Shown here piece after piece: positions 22,001-33,636 of a stretch of 64,000 nt of DNA. The notes beneath the pieces were generated by a model. That model worked only from the letters and a program-made list of their open reading frames with translations, had not been told where the DNA came from and did no database searches. Origin of the DNA: Portulaca oleracea (Eukaryota > Streptophyta > Magnoliopsida > Caryophyllales > Portulacaceae); contig CM055870.1 in NCBI GenBank assembly GCA_029582165.1, positions 4,489,332-4,553,331 of the forward strand. The letters run 5' to 3'. Numbering within the stretch: the first letter of the stretch is position 1; the number at the start of each line of letters is the position of its first letter. A program made the translations under genes and the position numbers.

Positions 22001-22822
22001 CTCTTGATAACAAAATTTAGGGTTAAGACTGCTACATACGACCCCTTCATACCTCGCCTGGGTGGGATTTCAAGACATTGGTTTTAATTTGGTTATGTAA
22101 AGCTGGTTCACCATGTTGCTGACTTGTACTGTGTGACAAATGGTCATGTTTGCTTTTAATTTGCTTGTTTTTTTTTTTGATCCATTAATTTGCTTGTTGT
22201 TATGAACATAATGTGCTAAAATCTCCGAGATTGGCCACATAATTTATTTTCTAATAATGTTAGGAAAGTGTTTGAGTTTCTTTATTATATTAGATTTGGT
22301 AAATCTAGTTGGAATTAATGGTGGTCAAGATTTTGGTTTTCTATATACTCCCAAGCTGTTGAAGGTATCATGTGCATGTGTCTGGTTAAAAGCACTGTGA
22401 AAGAAAGGTAGAGTATTTCTTGAAGCGTTCCTCTAAAGGAGGAGGGGAGAGACGCGAACAGATTGATTCATTAGGAGAGTGGAAAATAATAGGAAAGAGT
22501 TGCTCAAGGCGATGGGAATGTGTTCTTATGTGTCTCCTTCAGTTGGATTGTAGAAAAAACTAAGTGACGTGAAATATGGTTGATGACTCCAAATTTGGAG
22601 ACTTGATTGTGTGGAAATGTTGTATGTCTGGACAAATTCCAGAGCAAGTCTATGGCTGCATTAGCAGACTCGTATATATCAATACCCCACTATTATATGT
22701 CATCGTGGTGTCTTCTTCAATGGGCCGGCTTTATTCGACCCCGTTCTTTTCTGTGATGAATAAAATGTGAAAATGGTATGATATGGTAAAAATATGAATA
22801 GTAATATGACGTTATTTGGTGC
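19042..22822. other. Upstream/intergenic DNA of the RLP copy, no gene seen
   Basis: AT-rich, colinear with 56197-60568. Contains a decayed MITE at about 21236-21360. A block near 20840-21110 resembles 32250-32500, so the upstream region of another RLP unit. Short frames here have no recognisable product. Confidence 0.6.
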
Positions 22823-23852
22823 ATCTTCCCGTGAAAGGCATTGTTGGACAAGTCTATGCTCGTGAAGATTTTAGGAATCTTTTCCAATTTGAAGTTGTTG
22901 CCTTTCAAGGTCGGTGTTACAACATCTTTGAAGCTCGTGGTAAGCCCATCGTTGTTCAACTCTGAATAGTATTGCAAAAGGTAAGGTTTTATTTGAACAT
23001 CCTTTGTTCTGGCTATCATCAATCTCCACTTTGGGATAAATTGTGCAGTGATATCACCACTGAACTTATTGGAGGAAAGGTCCAATATTTGAAGCAATGG
23101 CCAAATGGATTCTATACCCGAGCAAGAAATAATATTTCCACTGAATTTATTGGAATTCAGAGTAAGAACTTGCAAGTTACAACTGAAACAACGTACACAG
23201 CTGACAAAGGAAAGAGTCGTTTAATTGGTTACTCCCAACGTCTAAGAATTTCAACTCCTTGTAGTCTGCAAGAGATCTAGGAATTTATCCTTGCATAAAA
23301 TTATCGTTCAAGTCCAGCATCTCTAATTTGCAGCTCTTCCCAAACTTATTAGGGATGCTACCAACTAGGTTGTTCTCTCTCAAGTTTTCGATGCACTTAG
23401 GTAGTGAACCCCCCAAATACGTTATTGCAAATCAGTGGCGCTCTTGTTTCTAGGGAGTTGTTGGATATTTTGAGATAATTCAATGCCTTTAAATTCTGGA
23501 GGCAAGGCACTTTCCCGACAAATAAATTAGTGCTGAAATCAAGAGATGCTAAATTTGAAGCGTTAAACAATGAAGTAGGAATGGATCCTGTGAACTGGTT
23601 CCCTTCAGCGTCGAGGACTTGTAGATTCAGCAAAGTGATGAACCAATTTCAGGGGGTATTTGATAAATGAAGTTGTTGTTTATCTGGTTAATCATCCTCA
23701 AGAAGGTAAGGTTTGCAATATGGGGTGATATAGAACCTCCCAATTGCGATGACCGGAGGATCAATTTGATAACCCTGGTGAGGTGGCGGTTGCCTCATGT
23801 AACACCAAACCAGTTGCAGAAGTGGTTCAATTCATTCCAAGAGGACATCTAG
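22823..23852 (-). pseudogene. RLP pseudogene (copy of 60569-61871) with internal deletion
   Basis: In minus-strand order: a cap remnant near 23852-23810 (SSWNE-NHFCNWFGVT-like, then broken), LRRs at 23633-23397 (NQFTGSIPTSLFNASNLASL), and RLP-type C-terminal LRRs with the island segment at 23175-22823 ([34 protein letters not shown]). It carries stops and frame breaks. Compared with 60569-61871 it has lost about 590 bp containing the last LRRs; there is no membrane segment. A non-functional relic. Confidence 0.85.
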
Positions 23853-23913
23853 CGCCGGCAAAAATTCGGGTTCGGGTAAATTCGAGTCGGACAAATTCGG
23901 AAAATGACAAAAT

Positions 23914-24215
23914 TTGGACGAGAAATTCATGTCCGGATCCGGTTTTTTTTCAGGTTTAGTTCAAATTAAGCAGAGGAAAAAGCTTAATTTCATCTTTACC
24001 ATTAATTCATCCCTTGATATTTGAACTTGATTAGGGACCCATTTCTCCAAAGCTCTCATTTTCAATTTCAATTTGTATTATCTGTCTCTATGTCCCAAGA
24101 TATTGGCAGCATGGAATACATAGTGGGGTCTAGTGTTCAATTTCAAATTAAGCAAATATTTGCAAATCTACTCCACAAGAGTATTGAACAATAACGCACT
24201 CAGACCAATTCAGCT
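23914..24215. other. Non-coding, no gene seen
   Basis: Sequence after the end of the segmental duplication. Starts with 'attcatgtccggatccgg'-type phrases continuing the degenerate TTCGGGT/TTCGAGT repeats before it. Nothing else recognised. Confidence 0.5.
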
Positions 24216-24374
24216 GGTGGTTGTCCTACTTTGATGTGTCGTTTTTCTATTTTTTTCAGAAAAAACTTTTGCCGTGTAAGAAAGTACACATAAGCAGGAT
24301 GACTGATATATTTTTTTGGAAAAAAATAGAAAAACTATACCTCAAAGTAGGACAAGCACCGCGTCAACCACCAT
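24216..24374. mobile_element. Short foldback MITE
   Basis: Inverted arms: 'gtggttgtcctactttga...tttttctattttttt' on the left against its reverse complement ending 'caaagtaggacaagcaccgcgtcaaccac' on the right. About 159 bp, no coding. Target duplication not resolved. Confidence 0.65.
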
Positions 24375-24428
24375 AATACCAACCATAATACCATAACTAC
24401 AGCTAGCTAGCTTTTTAATTGAAGTTGA

Positions 24429-24465
24429 CACTCACACACTCACACACTCGCACACACCCACATAC
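24429..24465. repeat. (CA)n-rich microsatellite
   Basis: Imperfect run of CACACT / CACACA units. Confidence 0.8.
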
Positions 24466-24721
24466 ATTTGAAGAATTTTTTCTAAACCCCCCATGCATAT
24501 ATGCATACATATTCACACAAATTAATCACGTACCATAGAGAGAGAAAAACAGAGAGAAGGCACTGCTGCTATGCACGTTGGGTGTTTCCAACACCACACA
24601 CTTCGATTATTGAGAGACCTTTTTCCATATGCTTGCTCCACTTTCACATGCCTCCCCACCACCGTAGGTCCGTACACTAGAAATATCCCCTGTGTGACCT
24701 GACCTGACCCATCAGTTCCAT

Positions 24722-24992
24722 TGTTAGAGTATAAAATCATCATTTGACATTAAATTATCATTTTAAGTTTTTGGTTGACATGGTTCCAAATGATATAAGA
24801 GTCAGATTGAACAAGAGCTTTCAGGTTCGAATCTCAGCGTCTCCCATATGTATTTGTACAAAGTAAAGAGAGTCTTTTGCATCATACATGCTTCAAGCCC
24901 AAAGGACACTCACGTGAGAGGTGTGCTAGAGTATAAAATCATCCTTGGTCATTCAACTATCAACTTAATATTTTGGTTGAGATTGTTCCACA
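24722..24992 (+). mobile_element. TRIM (miniature LTR retroelement)
   Basis: Two direct repeats of about 67 bp, starting TGTTAGAGTATAAAATCATC (24722) and TGCTAGAGTATAAAATCATC (24924), each ending near 'tggttgaga..gttcca'. Between them are a decayed primer-site region (ATATAAGAGTCAG, compare TGGTATCAGAGC) and 'caggttcgaatctc'. About 271 bp, no coding. I recall this LTR start as a common plant TRIM/SMART-type element. Confidence 0.7.
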
Positions 24993-25064
24993 ACCAACAC
25001 AAAAACTTACCCTTACTTGCAAATATTTCTCCTTGCAAGGCACCTGTTGGAGCAGCTCCCTTTT

Positions 25065-25310
25065 TCATTCGGAGGAAGCCTTGGAAACATCCCTGCATGA
25101 TCGGTTGTACTTCATGTGGCTCTTTACCAGCTGCCCCGCTGCAATGGCCGACATTAGGGACAGCTCCCCGGCTAGAACTGAACCGGCCACTATGGTCGTT
25201 AGCAGCCTCGAGTTTGAGCCTGGTGATCCTTTACTCGCGCCTTTCACCCCTAGCAGGTTCAGGCATGCTGCTTGAGATGCAAGCTGAGTCCCCCCTCCAA
25301 CTGTGCCAAC
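25065..25310 (-). pseudogene. HMGR: HMG-CoA reductase last-exon fragment
   Basis: 3-hydroxy-3-methylglutaryl-CoA reductase makes mevalonate for isoprenoids at the ER. The minus strand from 25310 reads [13 protein letters not shown], then [40 protein letters not shown] and ends ...DVSKASSE before a stop at 25065-25067. These are the conserved C-terminal motifs of plant HMGR and the frame is fully open (81 codons). A splice acceptor (TTGTAG) lies just before VGTV. No other HMGR exon is found in the flanks, where a HMGR gene should continue upstream beyond 25312. So this is an isolated exon, probably copied by rearrangement or transposition. It is very well preserved for a relic. Confidence 0.85.
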
Positions 25311-25625
25311 CTACAACATTAACCGACATCACTTATTTTTCAAGGTAATCGGTCCAACGCACTGGGTCTGTATCGCAGAGCAACCCAGTGGATTTTTATT
25401 GTACAAGGTGGTTCTACACTGGACAACAACAACAAACAAATTCCACGATGTTCCCGCTAAAGATTGTTCACTAAAATGTACGGTGAGAAAAAATCAAAGA
25501 CCAATAAACACTTGGAGGAAAAGAATGTTCCACTCAAACGTGGGACCCAAGTGGAGATGGCATAAGGTGAGGTACTTGTCATCCAGCAAATATATATATT
25601 TGACAGGTGCATGTCACTTGCATTT

Positions 25626-27492
25626 CAAAAATACCACTCAACTTTTTATTTAGTAAAAAATATTACTGATCTTTAAAGATTGCTATAAATACCACTCAAC
25701 TTTCCAAAAAAAGTCAAAAGTGTCACTCAACTTTTAAAAAAATAATGTCACTCAACTGTCCAAAAAGTAAAAAATGTCACTGTTACCTTATAGCATTTTG
25801 ACTTTTTATAAAAAATTGAGTAACATTTTTTACTTTTTTGTAAAATTGAGTGGTAGTGGCGATATCACATGCGGAACATACTTTAAACTTGTTTTTGAGT
25901 TGGAAAAAGTTCTATACATAATATCTACACCATCATGTCACTTTTCAAACAAATTTAATTAATTGGTGGATATTAAAAATAGTAAGGGTCAAATCAGTTC
26001 ATCTATAACAAAATTATAAATTCAGATTATTTTTTTTATAGAACCCTATGTTTGGATTATCTTTTTTTTCAAGTTTCCGTCAGGAAAACACAATTTGATA
26101 CAATTAGAAAACTAGATAATTTCCTAATAAACAAAAAAAAAAAAATTAGGGCTGCCATCTAACAAAGCCAACCCCCCTAAGAGAAAATGAATCCCACCTA
26201 GTAGGATGTGATCGAACATCTAGCGCAGCCTGCATCTGATCATTCACAGACTCCATCTACTTAATTACTTTAAGGAGATAAACATCAATTATCAGATTCA
26301 TTCACAACAACTATTGCATCTGATTAGTATACTTTGATCATATTTATTAGTTGGAGACTGCATAAAGATTTGTTGTAAAATTGCCTTCAAATTATGCAAG
26401 AATTTAAATAATAGTACCAAATTAATCATATTTATTAGTTGCAGAAACATAGAAATTCATGCATTTCACGTCACTTGCTATTAAATTCAAACGAACAAAG
26501 ACCTCTATAAAAATCAACAGAAGGGGGATGGGAGAACACATACACAAAATGAAAAGTACACACATATATAAAACTTTTACATACATATGTTTATCAATCC
26601 TTACAATAACAGCCAGGTTGAAAAGTACAACTTATTTCAAACTGAAGAGTAAATGGTCCTTTCATTCCCTCTTTGCAAGTATTGTGTTGTCCCTCTGCTG
26701 CAGTAAGATGGATATTATAAAAACCATGAAGCACACAATGAGAATAAATTAAAAACTGGAAATAAAAGAATTAAACTTACAGTGTATCGATCTTCACCAT
26801 TGAGTAATCCATGCTTCATCCAAGCTTAATCAGTGTCGTCGCTGTTGCCTGCTTCTCCTTCTTCTTCTTCTTGTTGTTGCTCGGTCTTCCCATCCTATGA
26901 TCTTCATGATTAATCTCCCAAGATGCATGCAATACCATCGCCTCCATTTCTTGATGTACAGCAACGGCAAAACAAAGAGTGCCAACCTAACTGGAAACCC
27001 AACTTCAGCACCTTGTAACATCCACTCCATTTTGCTCTCTGAACTCTGTTGTAATTCATCATCCACAGATGCTGACGGTGGTGGTTGTCTTGGAATACTT
27101 ATAGGCGTCAATGGTGGGCCGTATAACCCAAGGTTGCCTTCATATGCAGATGCATTGAATGACTGAAGTTGTGTGCTTGTCGGGATCTGACCTACCAACT
27201 TGTTGAAAGACACGTTCAAGTATTCCAAGAAGTTTAAGTTGGCAAACTCAGGAGGTATTCTTCCAGTCAGGGCATTACATGAGAGATCCAACGATTCAAT
27301 CGCGCTCAGATTCCCAAAAGATGATGGAATGTTGCCCACCAGAGCATTGCGAGAAAGATCTAGAACTATAAGAGCTTTCAGATTCCCCAACTCTTTGGGT
27401 ATCTCTCCATGAAATGCATTGTTTGACAAATCAATCATGGTGAAGATTTTAAACACCTTATCCATTTCAAAGTTCCCGCCTTTGAAGGTGAG
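25626..27492. repeat. Segmental duplication, copy 1 (partner 50773-52843)
   Basis: Colinear with 50773-52843: starts at 'aaaaataccactcaac', includes the 'ccactcaactttccaaaa' repeats, a 3' flank, and the last RLP exon. Ends at 'tttgaaggtgag'. The first 250 bp are a small TIR-like element built of CACTCAACTTT / AAATTGAGTGGT phrases. Confidence 0.9.
26830..27492 (-). pseudogene. RLP C-terminal exon fragment, truncated
   Basis: Open from 27492 to the stop at 26830-26832 and nearly the same as the end of the complete gene at 52181. It has four LRRs ([20 protein letters not shown]..., LDLSCNALTGRIPPEFANLN), the acidic linker, a membrane segment (GFPVRLALFVLPLLYI; G to R change against the intact gene) and a basic cytosolic tail KKWRRWYCMHLGR. 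The upstream part of the exon is missing: at 27493 the homology is replaced by MITE-like DNA. Without signal peptide or most LRRs it is a relic. Confidence 0.88.
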
Positions 27493-27747
27493 GTTTAAGT
27501 GTCACTCAAACTAACTTTGTAAATCCAATGTACCTTGGAAATAGAGTGAAAAAATAAGATATTGACAAATATGCCCCTCATGAAGAGAAAGAAAGGAATA
27601 AAGGAGAATTTTAAAAGGTAAATTAAAATAATTTTCATTAATTAAGGGTAATATTGGTATTTTAATTATTGAAAATGTAAAATTGACAAATAAAAATGGA
27701 CAAGGTAGTTAGAAAAATTGACGCTCATTAAGGGACGGAGGGAGTAT
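27493..27747. mobile_element. Truncated Stowaway-like MITE end
   Basis: Ends GGGACGGAGGGAG before TA (27748-27749), the Stowaway-type terminus. The matching left end is missing; the left border is the RLP break at 27492. Confidence 0.45.
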
Positions 27748-27762
27748 ATAAATAATTTGACG

Positions 27763-28137
27763 GATTTTTGGACGTAAATAATATGAAGTTGCACCTTATT
27801 GATCAATAATAATATCAACTTTTTTATGGACATAAATGTTATGTACTAGGTGTTGTTGGACAAAAATAATATGTCGGCAACTTTCAGGTGATGGTTTGCC
27901 GATGTGTGTGGCGGAAATCCGGCATGGACGGTGGTTTGGTGATGTGCGTGGCACAAGCCTCCAAGTCCATGTTGGATTTCCACTGATTTCCGCCATACAC
28001 CTCAGCAAACCACTACTTGGAAATGGTTGGCGTGCTATTTTTGTCCAACACCCTTGTAATAACATTTTTGTCCAAAAAAAATTGGTATTATTATTGGCCA
28101 ATAAGATACAACTTCATATTATTTACGTTCAAAAATC
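27763..28137. mobile_element. Foldback MITE, about 375 bp
   Basis: Left arm 'gatttttggacgtaaataat...' is the reverse complement of the right arm ending '...atttacgttcaaaaatc', with about 110 bp of good pairing. The inner part also pairs less well (gtttgccgatgtgtgtggcgg against the reverse of ccgccatacacctcagcaaac). Nearly the whole element is one hairpin. Confidence 0.75.
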
Positions 28138-28276
28138 TTAACTGACAAAGATGAAACACACAATGAAGGGAGACAACGATGATACATTTTGAACAGTAAA
28201 AATTGTATACCCGATAAGTTGCTCTTTTCAAGACATATACCATTTTCTTTGTAACTAACATATAAAAGTAATTAAT

Positions 28277-28674
28277 CACAACAAGAAAATATATGTTTGG
28301 GTAAAAAATTTAGAGTAGTTTAGGCAACAAAAAAATTATTACTGCATTAATTTGAGATAAAACAACCAAATAATTTTGTGATTAAATACATTATATGTGG
28401 CAACAAAATTTTCTTGTTGCAGTTAATATAGATTAGGCAACAATTTAAAAAAAAATGGTTGCCAAAAGTTACTAAGGCAACAAAAAAGTTTGGTTGTCCA
28501 CCACAATTAATAACTTGTGCTACCATTTTTACTAATTTGTAGCCCAGACTTTGTGCTTCGAAGATAAAACTATCAAATTGTGACAGACTTTTTTGTTGCC
28601 ATATGTCAAAGGGCAACAAAAATTGGCTACGACAACAAACTTTTTTGTTGCCCAAAGTAATTTTTCTTGTCGTG
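28277..28674. mobile_element. Non-autonomous CACTA-like MITE
   Basis: Starts CACAACAAGAAAAT, ends TTTTTCTTGTCGTG, and is flanked by the 3-bp target duplication AAT (28274-28276, 28675-28677). Inside it are several 'ggcaacaaaaa' / 'tttttgttgcc' subterminal repeats. 398 bp, no coding. End type and 3-bp duplication fit CACTA/EnSpm. Confidence 0.75.
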
Positions 28675-28800
28675 AATTTAATAGACGAAGATGAAATACA
28701 TGAAAAAACAGTTGTGGGATAAATAAATAGCAAACAAAACGAAACGTAAAAAATTTAATTGAAATTTAAATATTAAAATTTTGTTTTTAAACACCTTTAG

Positions 28801-30234
28801 TCATTCATTCTTAACTTTAAATATTTCATCTCTATACAAATGTATAATTATAGCAGCTTTCATGCTCACTGACTTTTGAATTGCATTGACAAACTCAATA
28901 GATTTCCTTTGTAATGGGAAGGGGGAGATCATAATAATAGACTTTGCATATTTACTACAAATAGTACTGTGGGGAATTTTGCCGGAAAGTAGTTTGTTCC
29001 GGAATGTTACAAGAATTGACAAGCTGACAAGATTACCAATACTAGTTGGAATGCTGCCGGATATGTAATTGTTTTCTAACGTGAGGTCCGTGAGTTTGGA
29101 TGACAAATTGCCGATGCATTCAGGTAATGAACCCCCAAATTCATTCTTGGCCATGGACAGTATTTGCAAATCAGTGGCGTTGGTCAGTGAGCAAAGAAAG
29201 TCCAAATCACCAGGTGCTCTGGTTCCTAGAGAGTTGTTGTATAGAAAGAGACTATTCAAGGACTTCAAATTATGGAAGTAAGGCACCTTCCCAACAAAGA
29301 AATTCGAGCTCAACTCAAGATTTGCTAAATTTGAAGCATTAGACAATGAAATAGGAATGGACCCAGTGAACTGGTTCACATCAACAAGTAGGACCTTTAA
29401 ATTAGGCAGCGTGATGAATAAATCAGAAGGAAGATACCCTTGGAGATGATTATAAGCTATTTCCAAATCTGTAAGAGAAGAAATATTGAAGATTTGGGGA
29501 GGGACGCTGCCAGACAACTGGTTGTTAGCAAGTCCTAGAAAAGTGAGCCGTTTTAGTCGGCCAACATTGGCAGGAATACTACCTACCAAATTGTTACCTG
29601 ACACATTGAATGTCTCAAGTGAAGATAGATTTCCAAGAGAAGAAGGTATCTCTCCCGTTAGAGCATTATTATGTACCGTAAACAGTTTAAGCTTGGATAG
29701 GGAGCCAAGATCCTTAGGAATTCCCCCCACCAACGAATTATATGCAAGGGCTAAAAGGTGTAGTTGAGTGCACCTGGATATATTTGACGGGATTTCACCG
29801 CTTAGAGAGTTATCGTAAAGAAGCAATATCTTCAACCTCCGCAAATACCCAACTTCTTGAGGTATTTGATTGCTAAGTGCATTGTATGACATATCAATGA
29901 CCCTCAGGAAGCTCAGATTTCCAATATGGGGTGAAATTGAACCTCTTAGCTCCAAGGAAGTGAGGTTCAAATGGGTGACTCTTGGGTGGCGTTTTCCACA
30001 GGTAATGCCAAACCAACTTCAGAAATGGGTCGAATCGTTCCAAGAGGCCATCACCCCATGGGGATCCATTGTGATCTTGGCCTTCAACTGCAGCAAGGCC
30101 AAACGATCGGTGTCGTTCCCGCTAATTGCATTTGCTGGGGAATAAACCATCAGTAGGCAAGCTACGTAGACCACAAGGAATAGAGCCTCGCAGTGTCGGT
30201 AGCCCATGGTAAGATTAATTACCAAGGTTCCCAT
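28801..30234 (-). pseudogene. RLP/RLK N-terminal half with one premature stop
   Basis: From an ATG at 30234: signal peptide, cap NDTDRLALLQLKAKITMDPH, then WNDSTHF and a TGA (30019-30021). The stop sits where the intact paralogue has the conserved Cys of the cap (FCSWFGVTC). The same frame then stays open to 28801, giving about a dozen LRRs including LPNLKVLLVDVNQFTGSIP and RAPGDLDFLCSLTNATDLQIL, in the style of subfamily XII receptor kinases (EFR/Xa21-like). After SGKIP (about 28995) the frame runs into intron-like sequence. No kinase follows. A PIF/Harbinger element lies 53 bp upstream of the ATG. Except for the single stop it is well preserved. Confidence 0.87.
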
Positions 30235-30286
30235 ATGTAAGAAACCTTAATTTAAAACAAGGCTGTGTTTTGTGTTTTTGTGGTAA

Positions 30287-31131
30287 GGCTATCCACATTG
30301 GTGTCCCTGAGATTGGGGGATGAGTGAGGTATGAATAGAGGAAATAGTATTATTTTAATGGGTGTTGGGGTATTGTATTGTTAATGATGTCCTTGGAGTT
30401 GGGGGATGAGGTGAGGGATGAGTGAGGTAGGAAGTAATATTTTATTGGATTATGGGACCCACATGTAGAGTATAATTATTTTCTTTTTTTTGTATTAGAG
30501 TATAATTGTTTTCTATAATGATGAAATAGTATTTTTTTTGTATTAGAGTATTATTTCATATAATTTTTTAAAATAAATTATTTAAATACATACTTAAATA
30601 AATTATTTAAATAATCATTAAAACAAAAAATAATTAAAACATTATAATAATTGTAACTATAACATTTACAATTAAATAATTAAAACATTAAAACATAATT
30701 AAAATACTTAAAACATTAAAACATTACAAAAATATAATTATAATTAAAACATAATTAAAATAATTAAAACATAATTAAAATAATTAAAACATAATTAAAA
30801 CATAATTAAAATATATTTATAAAAAGGAAAAGAAAAGGAAAGAAAAGGAAAAGAAAAGAAAAGAAACGAAAAAAAAGAAAAAAAATTAAAAACGGCGACT
30901 AAGCGGTGGGGCCCCACATGACGCGCTCGTGAGCGTGCACCACACGCGCCTGAGACAAAAAAAAGGGGTGAGAGCCACGCCCCTCCCTCCGCGCCTCTCT
31001 TTCCCTTTTTCCCCCTTTTTCTCCCCAGGGACGCAGATGCGTCCCTCCCCTCCCTTTTTCTTTTCTTTTTCCTTTTTTTTGGTTTCTTTCTCCTGTGTCC
31101 CTCCCCCAAAAAGACTCCATTGTGGATAGTC
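30287..31131. mobile_element. Non-autonomous PIF/Harbinger-like element
   Basis: Starts GGCTATCCACATTGG, ends CCATTGTGGATAGTC, flanked by the 3-bp duplication TAA (30284-30286, 31132-31134). 845 bp: AT-rich 'aattaaaacat' repeats in the middle and a purine/pyrimidine-biased GC-rich part at 30820-31110. No transposase; the small frames inside are low complexity. It sits just upstream of the RLP pseudogene start at 30234. Confidence 0.8.
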
Positions 31132-31389
31132 TAATAGATGATATTTGAGGTGTTTATAGGAAAATAAAAAATAAAAAAAAACTACTTTTATTGACTATTT
31201 TAATTTCAAATGACGACAAAAATATCCGTTCAAATAAAAAGAAAGAAAGAGTGAAAGTCATGCAATAATAAGGCTAATTTAGTAAAGTAGTCATTAGTAT
31301 TTTATTACAATTGTAAAATGACAAATATTACAAAACAAGAAAAATTACTTAAAGTGACAAGCAATTTGACACAGAGGTAGTAAACTGGA

Positions 31390-32218
31390 AGTGAACGACC
31401 AAAATCTTTTTGATTGAAGAATCGGACGAACAAACCCTACCCATCTCCCCCAGACGCTGGCAGTGTGACGACCAGAGGGTCTCACTTATGAAACGCGACC
31501 AGCGCCTCACTGCGGAAGTCGGGGTTTTAGGCGCTACCAACAACGCTTCCAGCGTCTCAGACATACATGACGATGCCAGCATGCGACCAAACGCTGCCAG
31601 CATGCGACCAAACGCTGCCAGCGTTTGCCTCATGATTTCGTCCGCGGTGGGAGTCTTCCTTTGTATCTAGGTTTTGTAATATTTAACCTAGTTTCCCTTT
31701 CCTTCATTCTATTATAAATAGAGGTCTTTATTCTCCCCATGAGGGAGGTACGGTGTTATTTTCACATTTTCACCCTACTCATCCCTAGGTTATGAAAGTC
31801 TACGAGAGTTCACTCATATATTTTACCTCTTGTAATATCTCTTTTTTCTACTAGTGGATATTGGTTGTCGTCCGTGAGTTTTTCTCCGAGTTTTTCGGTT
31901 TCCCACGTAAAATACTGTCTCACCCTATTTTTTTTCGATTATTAGTAGCCACAAGGCTAAAAGTTCAAAAAGTACAGCAACCGGCATACAAAACAGCAAA
32001 CAACCACCACCAAAAGAAAGAGGTTGCAACCAAACAGCTAAAAGATAACACAGAAAGGACTTCAGCATGCACCACGCCAAACAAACCATTACATCGCAAA
32101 AGTAAGATCAATGAATTTAGCTTTTGCCTCTCTCTATTATTATCATCGATTTCCATCATCATCCTATATTTCCTTCCGCTGTATATATTGCTCTATTTTA
32201 TACCCTAACAAGGCTAAC
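31390..32218 (+). mobile_element. Probable decayed copia-type LTR
   Basis: Shares with the solo LTR at 33939-34535 the repeated CGCTGCCAGCG-type palindromes (about 31450-31625), a 'ctattataaatagagg' TATA region near 31710, and the 'gagtttttcggtttcccacgtaaaa' tail near 31890. It ends near 'ctaacaactggcaacagatc', possibly a decayed LTR end plus primer site. An unrelated A/C-rich block (about 31945-32110) interrupts it. The left border is unclear. Confidence 0.45.
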
Positions 32219-33208
32219 AACTGGCAACAGATCTAAATCCGATCCCTAACACAGTGAAAGAAGACGAGGAGGGTAATGAAGCAAATCACAATTGGGTAAA
32301 AGCAACATGTTTGTCATTTAACCCGGGGGTGAAAAACACTGTGACATTATGCCATTATTAGAAGATGGAGTAAAGAAGATGGCACAGAAAAATCAAAGTC
32401 ATTCAAATATAATGAAGGTCCGAGGCCTCCATTGAAAATTGCACTTACTTTTATCACACAAATGACGTTGACTTGCATCATTGATAGCTACGACCATGTA
32501 CAGTTTGATGACTTGAAATTTTCAATGATAAAGTCGTGTTGTTTGGTTGGGCAATGTGTGGACAATTTCTACTCACACAGCACCTTTGGCTGCATTAACT
32601 GACTTCTATATATCTTCCGCTACCATGGTGAATCTCTATATGCTTTGGCCTTTGAGGGCCATGTGTTGAGTAATGAGCTAACTCTGTTAGGAAAGTTGGG
32701 ATTGATTGAGCTTTTGAGACGTGATCAGATCATTCCATTTAAGATAAGATTTGCTTCTTATGTAAATTCGTGTCTCTATAATATAACAAAGTCTTGACCG
32801 TTTAATTTAATTTATCAAGTATTACAGCCCACACCACGAATATGATTGATTTTTTTTTTTTGAAACCAGAATATGATTGATTAATATTGAGATATTGAGA
32901 TAACTTGATATTATATTTGCTAGTACACGAATATGATTGCATCCTTTTACACAAACTAATTTACTTGCTCTTTGACAATATATCATAATATCAAAAAGAT
33001 TCTAATTGATTAGCTCCTCTTTTACATTAATCACAGGGATAATATATCTGATTGACTTACCCTCTTTATAATATATATCTGATTGACTTACCCTCTTTGT
33101 AACATATATCTTTATTCCCTTTGAGTATCTTACTTGCTGCCAAGGAAAGTATAAATGACAAAGGACAAGAATTGAAGAAGAAGCATGATTAATCATATTA
33201 TACAAATG
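32219..33208. other. Intergenic, related to RLP upstream DNA
   Basis: 32250-32640 resembles 20840-21110 and the 'tctggacaaatt...tggctgcatta' stretch near 22630, so it is the upstream flank of another RLP unit. No gene. 33050-33115 repeats 'tatctgattgacttaccctcttt' twice. Confidence 0.55.
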
Positions 33209-33435
33209 TCAGCCAATCACTTCTTGCTTGAGTGGCAAGAGGTCCACCTTCTACCCTAGGTGTCCAGGTTCGAATCTTGGGGACGTCATTTCTCTCTTAC
33301 CACTTCGGAGAGTGTTGTGGGTTGGAGCGGGGTCCATCTTTGGGCCATTGGCACCCGTCCCGGTTCGTTACAAAGGCCTGTTGGATTATACCCCTGAGAT
33401 AGGGTCCCGATGGGTTGGACTATTATTTATGTTAA
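33209..33435 (+). mobile_element. tRNA-derived SINE
   Basis: Box A-like GAGTGGCAAGAGG and box B GGTTCGAATCT are spaced as in a tRNA promoter. A unique body with 'tgttggattatacccctgagatagggtcccgatggg' follows, ending in a T/A-rich tail. No cloverleaf can be completed, so it is a SINE and not a tRNA gene. Confidence 0.7.
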
Positions 33436-33636
33436 AAAAATTATTATACAAATGCCAAAAATAAAGAGTTGCCGCAAATTTTGAGACTCACGGGCACAAC
33501 TCATCATAAACTCTAATCATAAATGTGTAGTGTCTTTTATCATTCAAAACACAAGCCACAAGCATATATCTTACTTTAGCATTATTCTTTCTTACTATTG
33601 TTGAGTGTGAAATCACAAAAAATTGTATTAAGCTAT

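Larger units (their letters stand above)
18813..23913. repeat. Segmental duplication, copy 1 (partner 55968-61932)
   Basis: Runs colinear and in the same orientation with 55968-61932. Identity is high over long stretches (for example 19750-19990 against 57383-57623). Copy 1 lacks about 0.5 kb present at 56440-56957 and about 0.6 kb present at 60252-60845. The two differ by replacement at about 20830-21235 against 58453-58665. Homology ends at 'aaaatgacaaaat' in both. Confidence 0.92.

Noticed and set aside
30795..31129. Lys/Arg-rich and Pro/Ser-rich frames on both strands
   Set aside because: Low-complexity purine/pyrimidine tract inside the PIF/Harbinger element.
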